Source: an uncultured Barnesiella sp. (GTDB taxonomy: Bacteria > Bacteroidota > Bacteroidia > Bacteroidales > Barnesiellaceae_A). Taken from it: a stretch of DNA of 7,858 bases. The position numbers were made by a program, and so were the translations under genes. The stretch spans positions 1 to 7,858 of the forward strand of contig CAJGDT010000077.1 in assembly GCA_904502265.1 (NCBI GenBank). The letters run 5' to 3'. The stretch's first letter is position 1. Every line of letters begins with the position of its first letter. The notes under the pieces were generated by a model, which worked only from the letters and a program-made list of their open reading frames with translations, did not search any database and was not told where the DNA came from. Positions 1-5,912 of the stretch are shown here, piece by piece.

Positions 1-635
1 CGATACATCTCTTGTATTGTTGCAATGAGTTCGTTGCTGAAACCACGACGACGCAAGCCCACAATATTGAGACCAACAAATGAGACAGGAGTGCGTGCAG
101 CCATAACATAGGGGGGTACATCTTTGTTGACAAGTGTACCGCCTTGTATCATGGTGTATGAGCCGATGTGAGTAAATTGGTGTACCAATGTACCACCGCC
201 TATCACTGCGTTGTCGTCGACAACTACCTCGCCTGCCAATTGAGTAGCATTGGAGATAATGAGGTTATTGCCCAACTCACAGTCGTGAGCCACGTGGCAG
301 TAGGCCATGATGAGGCAATTGCTACCTACTACGGTGCGACCCTTAGAGGCTGTGCCACGGTGTACGGTAACACACTCGCGCAAGGTGGTGTTGTCGCCAA
401 TCTCGGCAGTAGTGTACTCGCCATTGAACTTGAGGTCTTGTGGTACGGCTGCAACGGTTACTCCGGGGAATATCTTGCAGTTTTTACCAATGCGTGCGCC
501 GGGATAGAGTGTTACGTTGGGGTGGATATATGTGCCATCGCCAATTTCTACATCCTCGTAGATAGTAACAAATGGGCTTATGGTTACATCCTTGCCAATC
601 TTGGCATCGGGGTGTATGTATGAAAATTTTTCCAT
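1..635 (-). CDS. lpxA: UDP-N-acetylglucosamine O-acyltransferase LpxA (partial, C-terminus beyond the left edge)
   Basis: Cytoplasmic enzyme of the first lipid A step: it transfers a 3-hydroxyacyl chain from ACP to the 3-OH of UDP-GlcNAc. The 211 visible codons translate as a left-handed beta-helix of hexapeptide repeats starting MEKFSYIHPDAKIG. Family motifs are clear: HVAHD with the catalytic His at 117 (E. coli His125) and His114 beside it, VHQF with His152, and DVPPYV near 172-177. Numbering runs at a constant offset of 8 from E. coli. Full-length homologues have about 255-262 residues, so roughly 45 C-terminal residues (the helical domain) are cut off by the window, not by mutation. The start is the only ATG that fits, 22 nt after the lpxC-fabZ stop, which makes it the third gene of the lpxD operon. 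The leader is A/T-rich with no Shine-Dalgarno, as is usual in Bacteroidota. Glu136 and Pro183 replace E. coli His144 and His191. Confidence 0.96.
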   Translation of the reverse strand, partial: MEKFSYIHPDAKIGKDVTISPFVTIYEDVEIGDGTYIHPNVTLYPGARIGKNCKIFPGVTVAAVPQDLKFNGEYTTAEIGDNTTLRECVTVHRGTASKGRTVVGSNCLIMAYCHVAHDCELGNNLIISNATQLAGEVVVDDNAVIGGGTLVHQFTHIGSYTMIQGGTLVNKDVPPYVMAARTPVSFVGLNIVGLRRRGFSNELIATIQEMY

Positions 636-657
636 GATTGAATTATAGTAATATTAA

Positions 658-2040
658 TTATTTGTTTTTGATGATTTGAGCCATAAACTCAGCCTCGCTC
701 ACTATCTTCTCGCCTACAAAAGCATAGCCCTTCATGTAGGCGCAACCGCGACGTATCTCGCCCATGAGTGAGAGGTGGAATATGAGAGTATCACCGGGAA
801 CTACCTTTTGGCGGAACTTCACATTGTCAATCTTCATGAAGTAAGTAGAGTAGCGCTCGGGTTCTTCTACCGAGTTGAGTACAAGTAGACCACCTGTTTG
901 AGCCATAGCCTCAACAATGAGTACACCGGGCATAACGGGCTCTTGGGGGAAGTGACCTTGGAAGAAAGGCTCGTTGCCCGATACGTTCTTAATACCCACA
1001 ATGTGTTTTTCGCCCATGTCTATCACCTTGTCTACCAACAAGAAGGGGAAACGGTGGGGTAGGAGTGTGCGTATTTTGTTGGTATCCATCAAAGGTACTT
1101 TGTTGGGGTCGTAAGAAGGGGCTTGAAGGTCTTGACGGCCTATCTCGCGACGCAAAATGCGGGCAAATTTGTTGTTGATGGTGTGTCCGGGACGGGTTGC
1201 GATGATGCGACCACGTATGGGACGACCGGCGAGGGCGATATCGCCCAAGATGTCGAGCAACTTGTGGCGTGCAGGCTCGTTGTCGAATACAAGAGGCTTG
1301 TTGTTGATGTAGCCGAGTTGGTTGGCGGGTTTGTGCTCAGTGCCCAATGTGTCGGCAAGACGATCGAGCTCGGTTTGCTCCATCTCTTGGTCATATATAA
1401 CAATGGCATTGTCGAGGTCGCCACCCTTAATGAGGTTGTTTTTCAAAAGAGGCTCTATCTCGCGAACAAACACAAATGTGCGACAAGCGGCAATCTCTTC
1501 CTTGAAGTCGCTCAAGCGGTCCATCGCTGCAAATTGGTTGCGAAGAATGGGCGAGTTGTAAGATACCATTGTGTTGATGCTGAACTCGTCGTCGGGCAAT
1601 ACGATGATAGAGCTTCCGGTAGTTTCGTCTACTACCTCGATCTTAGACTTGATGATAAAGTAGTCCTTCTCGGCCTTTTGCTCAACGATACCCACGCGTT
1701 CTATTTCGTTGACGTAGAGTATAGCACTTCCTTCAAGAATGGGAAGCTCGGGTGCATCTACTTGAATAATACAGTTGTCAATCTCGGCACAATAAAGGGC
1801 AGCCATGGCATGCTCAATAGTGCTTACTCGAACATCACCTCGACCTATAACTGTACCACGGCTTGTCTCAATGACATTCTCGGCAACGGCATCGATGATG
1901 GGTTGATCGGGGAGGTCAATGCGTTGTATTTTGTAGCCTGTGTTTTCAGGAGCGGGGAGAAAAGTGGCGGTGACATTAAGTCCGGTGTGAAGGCCTTTGC
2001 CACTTATAGAAAAACTCTCTTTCAGTGTTCTTTGTTTCAT
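658..2040 (-). CDS. lpxC-fabZ: Bifunctional LpxC deacetylase / FabZ 3-hydroxyacyl-ACP dehydratase fusion
   Basis: A 460-residue cytoplasmic protein joining two enzymes. Residues 1 to about 300 are LpxC, the zinc enzyme that removes acetate from UDP-3-O-acyl-GlcNAc and commits the pathway to lipid A. The zinc ligands are visible as His77 (in STIEH), His259 and Asp263 (in RHKLLD), and the catalytic His286 lies in RPGHTINNKF. After a linker of about 18 residues, residues 320-460 are FabZ, a hot-dog-fold dehydratase of fatty acid elongation. It has LLPHRFPFLLVD, the catalytic His363 in FFQGHFP and Glu377 in PGVLIVEAMAQ. Both active sites look intact. This fusion is a known Bacteroidota trait. FabZ draws 3-hydroxyacyl-ACP into phospholipid while LpxA and LpxD draw it into lipid A, so the fusion may fix the ratio of the two; that is inference. 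The gene sits between lpxD (36 nt upstream) and lpxA (22 nt downstream). Confidence 0.97.
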   Translation of the reverse strand: MKQRTLKESFSISGKGLHTGLNVTATFLPAPENTGYKIQRIDLPDQPIIDAVAENVIETSRGTVIGRGDVRVSTIEHAMAALYCAEIDNCIIQVDAPELPILEGSAILYVNEIERVGIVEQKAEKDYFIIKSKIEVVDETTGSSIIVLPDDEFSINTMVSYNSPILRNQFAAMDRLSDFKEEIAACRTFVFVREIEPLLKNNLIKGGDLDNAIVIYDQEMEQTELDRLADTLGTEHKPANQLGYINNKPLVFDNEPARHKLLDILGDIALAGRPIRGRIIATRPGHTINNKFARILRREIGRQDLQAPSYDPNKVPLMDTNKIRTLLPHRFPFLLVDKVIDMGEKHIVGIKNVSGNEPFFQGHFPQEPVMPGVLIVEAMAQTGGLLVLNSVEEPERYSTYFMKIDNVKFRQKVVPGDTLIFHLSLMGEIRRGCAYMKGYAFVGEKIVSEAEFMAQIIKNK

Positions 2041-2076
2041 AATCTTGTGCCTTTTGTGTTGATGTAAATATGTCTC

Positions 2077-3120
2077 TTAATCTTGAAGATTTTTCTTCAA
2101 TTCGTTTATTTGCTGTTGTAGTTCCTTGACGGTTTGGTTGAGTTGTGCAAGTCGTTTGATGTGTACTGTTTGACGAGCAAATTCAACTTTGGGGACGGCC
2201 GGGTAACCCATGATTTCCATATTGTCTTTTACGTCGTTAGGAATACCCGATTGTGCACCTACAATGACGCGGTTGCCCACGTGTCGGTGTCCGGCAATAC
2301 CCACTTGTCCGCCAAACATACAATGTTGGCCTATCTTGGTAGAGCCGGCAACGCCTACTTGTGCTGCCATGACGGTGTGAGAACCTACCTCTACGTTGTG
2401 TGCTATCTGTACAAGGTTGTCGAGTTTAACACCTCGACGTATGATGGTAGCACCCATCGTAGCACGGTCGACAGTAGTATTGGCACCCAACTCTACATCG
2501 TCTTCGAGAATAACGATGCCTATTTGGGGTATCTTTTTGTATGAACCATCGGCTTGAGGAGCAAATCCAAAACCATCGGATCCAATAACCGAGCCGGCAT
2601 GTACGATACAATTGTCGCCAATGCGACATCCGTGGTAAACTTTCACGCCGGGATAGAGTGTTACGTTGTTGCCAATAACAACATCGTCACCAATATATAC
2701 TTGGGGATATATTTTGCATCCATTACCCACCACAGCGCGCTCACCGATATAAGTGAATGCACCTACGAATACGTCATCGGCTACTTGTGCCGATAAGGCA
2801 ATGTGAGAGGGCTCTTCAATACCGCTTTTTTGACCACGTGCTTGCTCGACAAGTTCCAGTAGGCGAGTGAGGCAAGTATAGGGGTCGTCGACCTTGATGA
2901 GAGTGGGAGTAACCGGCTTCTCGGGCTCGAAGTCGCGACGCACAAGAGCAATGCTGGCTTGTGTTGTGTAGAGGTATTGTGTGTATAAAGGGTTGGACAG
3001 GAATGTGAGAGTGCCGGGAGTACCTTCTTCAATCTTGGCAAGATTGCTTACGCTCACCGTTGCATCTCCAACTATTTCGCCGCCAAGAAAGGCGGCTATC
3101 TGTTCGGCTGTAAATTGCAT
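2077..3120 (-). CDS. lpxD: UDP-3-O-acylglucosamine N-acyltransferase LpxD
   Basis: Adds the second 3-hydroxyacyl chain, on the amine at position 2, after LpxC has acted. The protein has 347 residues, close to the usual 340-350. Residues 1 to about 100 are the N-terminal uridine-binding domain, with the typical TLTFLSNP stretch. Residues 105-305 form the left-handed beta-helix of hexapeptide repeats, including GSDGFGFAP at 180-188. The catalytic base is His241 in IAHNVEVG, and the second conserved histidine is His278 in AGHRH; their separation of 37 equals that of E. coli His239 and His276. Residues 312-347 form a short charged, Gln/Leu-rich C-terminal helix, perhaps a coiled coil. This is the first gene of the lpx operon, facing the spt gene across a 243-nt gap. 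Some Bacteroidales carry an HD-domain gene upstream of lpxD, but none lies here. Confidence 0.97.
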   Translation of the reverse strand: MQFTAEQIAAFLGGEIVGDATVSVSNLAKIEEGTPGTLTFLSNPLYTQYLYTTQASIALVRRDFEPEKPVTPTLIKVDDPYTCLTRLLELVEQARGQKSGIEEPSHIALSAQVADDVFVGAFTYIGERAVVGNGCKIYPQVYIGDDVVIGNNVTLYPGVKVYHGCRIGDNCIVHAGSVIGSDGFGFAPQADGSYKKIPQIGIVILEDDVELGANTTVDRATMGATIIRRGVKLDNLVQIAHNVEVGSHTVMAAQVGVAGSTKIGQHCMFGGQVGIAGHRHVGNRVIVGAQSGIPNDVKDNMEIMGYPAVPKVEFARQTVHIKRLAQLNQTVKELQQQINELKKNLQD

Positions 3121-3149
3121 GTCTATTCTTAGTTTATATATAATGAGTG

Positions 3150-3157
3150 CAAAGTAC
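3150..3157 (-). promoter_or_regulatory. Weak candidate -7 element for the lpxD operon
   Basis: On the minus strand this reads GTACTTTG, followed by C. It keeps the TTTG of the Bacteroides -7 box, but the TA is one base too close. It lies 30 nt upstream of the lpxD ATG, a sensible distance. The nearest upstream TTTG (minus strand, 3188-3185) is 27 nt away, longer than the usual 19-21. It is the best match I found in the gap, but it is not convincing. Confidence 0.25.
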
Positions 3158-3267
3158 GTAAATTTTTTTTATATATCATTATGTCAAAATGAAAAATTAG
3201 CAAGAATGACGTTGTAGTGTGTTGTGGCGCGGATGTTAAAAAAATCAAATAAAAAATAGTGTTATAA

Positions 3268-3299
3268 TTTGTCTAACCGCAGGAAATCTGCTATCTTTG
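3268..3299 (+). promoter_or_regulatory. Bacteroides-type promoter of spt
   Basis: TTTG at 3268-3271 and TATCTTTG at 3292-3299 match the -33 and -7 elements (TAnnTTTG) recognised by the Bacteroidota primary sigma factor, with a 20-nt spacer. Two A-tracts (3238-3244 and 3251-3256) lie just upstream and could act as UP-like or curved DNA. Transcription would start near 3305-3308, giving an untranslated leader of about 57 nt before the spt ATG at 3364. Confidence 0.75.
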
Positions 3300-3311
3300 C
3301 AAACTGTATTA

Positions 3312-3359
3312 ATGTCTGATAATGAAATTCTGACATCGCGGTGTTGGATAAAACTATAA
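3312..3359 (+). CDS. Possible 15-codon leader ORF upstream of spt
   Basis: An ATG a few bases after the predicted transcription start opens a frame encoding MSDNEILTSRCWIKL and ends at TAA, only 4 nt before the spt ATG. The spt frame itself is closed upstream by a stop at 3349-3351, so this is not an N-terminal extension of the enzyme. The first codons can also pair with 3332-3336 (ATGTC with GACAT), which could hide the start. Translation would be nearly leaderless. I do not recognise the peptide, and an ORF this short can occur by chance, so this is a candidate only. Confidence 0.25.
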   Translation: MSDNEILTSRCWIKL

Positions 3360-3363
3360 GAAT

Positions 3364-4551
3364 ATGAAGTTATTGCAAACCAAACTCTCACGTTATGATG
3401 CTCCTCAAATAGCAAAAGAAAAGGGTGTTTACCCCTATTTCCGTGAGATAACAAGCGACCAAGATACAGAGGTCAAAATTAACGGTAAAAAAGTGTTAAT
3501 GTTCGGTTCTAATAGTTATTTAGGATTGACTAACCACCCGAAAATCAAGGAAGCAGCTATCAAAGCTACCAAGAAGTATGGTACCGGTTGCGCAGGTTCG
3601 AGATTTTTGAATGGTACACTTGATATTCACACTCAACTCGAAAAACGTCTTGCTAAGTTTGTTGGTAAGGAAGATGCACTCGTTTATTCTACCGGTTTTC
3701 AAGTTAATCTTGGTGTAGTATCATGTCTTACAGGTCGTGAAGACTATATCATTACCGACGAGTCGGATCACGCATCAATTGTTGATGGTTTCCGTCTTTC
3801 ATTCTCTAAACGTTTGAAATATCGTCACAACGATATGTTTGAACTTGAGCAACGCCTCAAAATGTGTGACCCCGATGCCGTGAAGCTCGTAGTTACCGAT
3901 GGTGTTTTCTCAATGGAAGGTGATGTGCCCGACTTGCCTAAAATGGTGGAACTCTGTAAACAATATAATGCAGCGCTCATGGTAGATGAGGCACATGGTA
4001 TTGGTGTATTTGGTCGCAATGGTCGTGGTGTGTGTGACCACTTTGGTGTTACCAAAGATGTAGACCTTATCATGGGTACATTCAGTAAATCATTTGCATC
4101 GTTGGGTGGTTTCATTGCTACCGATGAAGTTACTGCTAACTTCCTCCGTCACAACTCTCGTTCATATATCTTCTCGGCAAGTATCACACCTGCTTCAACA
4201 GCAGCAGCTAATGCCGCACTTGATATCATGGAGAGCGAGCCCGAACGTTTCGAGCGCCTTTGGGATGTAACAAACTATGCACTCGAAGGATTCCGCAGTA
4301 TGGGTTGCGAAATAGGTAACACTTGCACACCTATCATCCCTCTCTACGTACGTGACAATGACAAGACTTTCCTTGTAACACGTATGTTGCTTGACGATGG
4401 TATTTTTGTTAATCCTGTTGTTTCGCCTGCAGTTCCTCCCCACGACACACTCATCCGTATCTCATTTATGGCTACTCACACTCGTGAGCAAGTGGATGTG
4501 TTGTTGGAGAAGATCGAGAAGAACTTCCGTTTGCTCAACATTATACCTTGA
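3364..4551 (+). CDS. spt: Serine palmitoyltransferase (PLP-dependent alpha-oxoamine synthase)
   Basis: Condenses L-serine with a palmitoyl (or branched) acyl thioester to 3-ketodihydrosphinganine, the committed step of bacterial sphingolipid synthesis; a soluble cytoplasmic homodimer in bacteria. The 395 residues match the fold-type I alpha-oxoamine synthase family along the whole length. The PLP lysine is Lys242 in GTFSKS, Asp208 and His211 lie in VDEAHG, and the ring-stacking His136 lies in DESDHAS. All four are offset by exactly 23 from the Sphingomonas enzyme (His159, Asp231, His234, Lys265). Stretches such as GVYPYFREI, GSRFLNGTLDIH, NPVVSPAVPP and the end FRLLNIIP resemble the Bacteroides serine palmitoyltransferase as I remember it. 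The close relatives KBL (glycine acyltransferase) and BioF share the core motifs, so the specific call rests on that resemblance. The gene has its own promoter and terminator, so it looks monocistronic. Confidence 0.88.
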   Translation: MKLLQTKLSRYDAPQIAKEKGVYPYFREITSDQDTEVKINGKKVLMFGSNSYLGLTNHPKIKEAAIKATKKYGTGCAGSRFLNGTLDIHTQLEKRLAKFVGKEDALVYSTGFQVNLGVVSCLTGREDYIITDESDHASIVDGFRLSFSKRLKYRHNDMFELEQRLKMCDPDAVKLVVTDGVFSMEGDVPDLPKMVELCKQYNAALMVDEAHGIGVFGRNGRGVCDHFGVTKDVDLIMGTFSKSFASLGGFIATDEVTANFLRHNSRSYIFSASITPASTAAANAALDIMESEPERFERLWDVTNYALEGFRSMGCEIGNTCTPIIPLYVRDNDKTFLVTRMLLDDGIFVNPVVSPAVPPHDTLIRISFMATHTREQVDVLLEKIEKNFRLLNIIP

Positions 4552-4574
4552 TAATAATTGTTTTTTATACCATA

Positions 4575-4607
4575 AGAGGATGCAAACATCAGTCGTTTGC
4601 ATCCTCT
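4575..4607 (+). terminator. Hairpin terminator after spt
   Basis: A perfect 13-bp inverted repeat (AGAGGATGCAAAC at 4575-4587 and GTTTGCATCCTCT at 4595-4607) with a 7-nt loop begins 23 nt after the spt stop. The sequence following it (CTTATTAAAT) is only moderately T-rich, so termination may be partial and could let the next gene be transcribed by readthrough. The opposite strand has no T-run after the hairpin, so it should act in the spt direction only. Confidence 0.8.
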
Positions 4608-4629
4608 CTTATTAAATAAGTATCGTACT

Positions 4630-5268
4630 ATGCAACTGAAAGATATAAAACGCCTCTATCGCCTCTATATGAATGGTATTGTGTCGCAAAGTATGCGTCT
4701 CAAAGGGGCTGAGTATCGTGTAAACTTTGGTCTTACGTTGCCTTTGTTGCGCCGTATAGCAGAGCAGATACCGCCTACGGTAGACATAGCTGAGCAATTG
4801 TGGCATGACACCGGTGTGCGCGAGTCGATGTTGTTGGCTCCAATGGTATATCCTATCGAGCAATGTACGTCGGTCGATGCGCGACGTTGGGTCGAGGAAG
4901 TGCCTAATGTTGAAGTTGCCGATTTTTGTTGCAAGTACCTCTTTGCTCGTCTGCCTTATGCATCGGATCTTGTAGTCGATTGGGTGGCATCATCGCAGGA
5001 GATGGTGGTATATACAGCCTTTCGTTTGGCCTATGCCCTATTGCCTCAAATGGCAAATGAAGATTGGATTGCCTCTGTGGCACAAACTGCCATTGCAGCT
5101 CAGAGTGACGATAGGAGTGTTGTTGTTTCGGCTGCTCGTCGTTTCCTTTCCGAAGCATTACTCATGCCCGTATCCGGCAAGGTGGTTGTAGAGTGCCTAC
5201 GCAAGACCGACAAAATAGATGAGGTGTTGCGACAAAACCTCTTGGCTTTTTATGATGAGGAGGCTTGA
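4630..5268 (+). CDS. AlkD-like HEAT-repeat protein (DNA alkylation repair family)
   Basis: A 212-residue, helix-rich protein resembling the small AlkD-like proteins of Bacteroidota annotated as DNA alkylation repair enzymes. AlkD of Bacillus is a HEAT-repeat DNA glycosylase for positively charged N3- and N7-alkylated bases. Typical family elements here are MNGIVSQSMRLKG (14-26), VNFGLTLPLLRRIA (31-44, the counterpart of the FGV..P.LR segment) and AEQLWHDTGVRESMLLA (54-70). The region that carries the AlkD catalytic Trp and Asp reads NVEVADFCCKYLFARLP (93-109): an Asp (98) is present, but the Trp four residues earlier is Val94. It may therefore be a structural or DNA-binding relative and not a glycosylase. 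An ATG at 4597 is in frame, but it lies inside the right arm of the spt terminator, so the ATG at 4630 is preferred. No good promoter of its own is visible. Confidence 0.7.
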   Translation: MQLKDIKRLYRLYMNGIVSQSMRLKGAEYRVNFGLTLPLLRRIAEQIPPTVDIAEQLWHDTGVRESMLLAPMVYPIEQCTSVDARRWVEEVPNVEVADFCCKYLFARLPYASDLVVDWVASSQEMVVYTAFRLAYALLPQMANEDWIASVAQTAIAAQSDDRSVVVSAARRFLSEALLMPVSGKVVVECLRKTDKIDEVLRQNLLAFYDEEA

Positions 5269-5338
5269 ACTCTGAAACTATAGCGCATTATAACTCAAAT
5301 TAATGTGTTTCGGCGAAAAAAATCCTTTAATATACGGC

Positions 5339-5354
5339 TTGTGCTATTGCACAA
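5339..5354. promoter_or_regulatory. Perfect dyad TTGTGC-tatt-GCACAA, candidate operator
   Basis: A 16-bp perfect inverted repeat with 6-bp arms and a 4-bp centre. It overlaps the -33 element of the fur-family promoter, where a repressor would block RNA polymerase. Fur proteins usually bind their own promoters as dimers, so autoregulation is a reasonable guess. The sequence is not a recognisable Fur, Zur or PerR box. Confidence 0.45.
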
Positions 5355-5377
5355 ATGATAAAAATGATATAACTTTG
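5346..5377 (+). promoter_or_regulatory. Bacteroides-type promoter of the fur-family gene
   Basis: TAACTTTG at 5370-5377 is an exact TAnnTTTG -7 box. ATTG at 5346-5349 fits the -33 element with one mismatch, and the spacer is 20 nt. Transcription should start near 5384, only about 8 nt before the ATG at 5392, so the mRNA would be almost leaderless. It probably also serves purA and the DUF1015 gene, since no clear promoter lies between them. Confidence 0.7.
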
Positions 5378-5388
5378 TAAAAACAAAG
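5373..5388. promoter_or_regulatory. Perfect dyad CTTTGT-aaaa-ACAAAG, candidate operator
   Basis: A second 16-bp perfect inverted repeat with the same 6-4-6 geometry as the one at 5339-5354, centred 34 bp downstream of it. It covers the end of the -7 box and the predicted transcription start. Both dyads contain TTGT and ACAA half-sites, but these are 8 bp apart in the first and 4 bp apart in the second, so they may not bind the same protein. Confidence 0.35.
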
Positions 5389-5391
5389 TGT

Positions 5392-5874
5392 ATGCCTGTG
5401 AATGAGGAGAAAAACAAAGAATTGTCTGTAAAACAGAGACTTTCGATGTTCTTAGAGAGCCGTAAGATGCGCAAAACACCCGAGCGTTTTGCAATACTCG
5501 ATAAGATATACTCCTCGTTGGCACATGTCGATGTAGTGTCATTGCGCCAAACTATGCAGGCCGATGGCTTCCAGGTGAGTCGGGCAACGATATATAATAC
5601 GCTCGATTTGCTCGTAGAGGCCGGTTTGGTAAGACGCATAATCTTGGGCGATGGCGTGACACGATATGAGCGTGTAGTGCAGGCAAACAATCATCACCAC
5701 CTCATCTGCACCCGGTGTGGTAAGGTGAAGGAGATGAAAGCAGTAGAGTTGCTGGGAGAATTACTCTCGCACAAGCCACGTAGTTTCGAGCCAGTGTATT
5801 ATACACTCTATATTTATGGATTGTGCTCGCGATGTGCCAAGGCTGAGAAGACTGCAGCGAAAGAGAAAAAATAA
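5392..5874 (+). CDS. Fur-family metal-responsive transcriptional regulator
   Basis: A 160-residue cytoplasmic DNA-binding protein, normally a homodimer that represses metal or peroxide-stress genes. An N-terminal extension of about 15 residues precedes the winged helix (18-83), whose recognition helix is in VSRATIYNTLDLLVEAGLV (62-80). The C-terminal dimer domain carries two CxxC pairs, Cys106/Cys109 (CTRCGK) and Cys145/Cys148 (CSRCAK), which form the structural zinc site found in PerR, Zur and many Fur proteins. The likely sensor-site ligands His45, Glu93, His101 and His103 line up with E. coli His33, Glu81, His88 and His90. The tail (149-160) is lysine-rich. Which metal it senses cannot be told from this sequence; Fur, PerR and Zur are all possible. 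The start follows the promoter by about 8 nt, and the next in-frame ATG is codon 19, inside the domain. purA begins 38 nt after its stop. Confidence 0.9.
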   Translation: MPVNEEKNKELSVKQRLSMFLESRKMRKTPERFAILDKIYSSLAHVDVVSLRQTMQADGFQVSRATIYNTLDLLVEAGLVRRIILGDGVTRYERVVQANNHHHLICTRCGKVKEMKAVELLGELLSHKPRSFEPVYYTLYIYGLCSRCAKAEKTAAKEKK

Positions 5875-5912
5875 TATTAATATCATATATCTAAAAAACA
5901 AAAAGATAAATC

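Noticed and set aside
168..623. A 151-codon plus-strand frame antisense to lpxA
   Set aside because: The minus strand encodes a clear LpxA with catalytic residues in register; the plus-strand product has no recognisable domain.
1123..2067. A 314-codon open frame on the plus strand, antisense to lpxC-fabZ
   Set aside because: It is wholly opposite a gene with two intact active sites, its translation resembles no family I know, and it follows from the codon bias of the real gene.
3161..3174. T-run and TATATA stretch in the lpxD-spt gap, considered as a terminator or a -10 box
   Set aside because: No stem precedes the T-run on either strand, and TATATA has no properly spaced -33 partner of the Bacteroidota type.
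4596..4628. A possible promoter for the AlkD-like gene: TTTG at 4596-4599 and TATCGTAC at 4621-4628
   Set aside because: The -7 box matches TAnnTTTG at only three of six fixed positions, and transcription would begin at or inside the start codon.
4597..4629. An upstream in-frame ATG that would lengthen the AlkD-like protein by 11 residues
   Set aside because: It lies in the right arm of the spt terminator, and the extra residues do not resemble the family N-terminus; the ATG at 4630 fits better.
5287..5304. Weak inverted repeat CATTA...TAATG after the AlkD-like gene, considered as a terminator or PerR-type box
   Set aside because: The arms are 5 bp and A/T-only apart from one pair, the loop is long, no T-run follows, and it does not match a PerR or Fur box.
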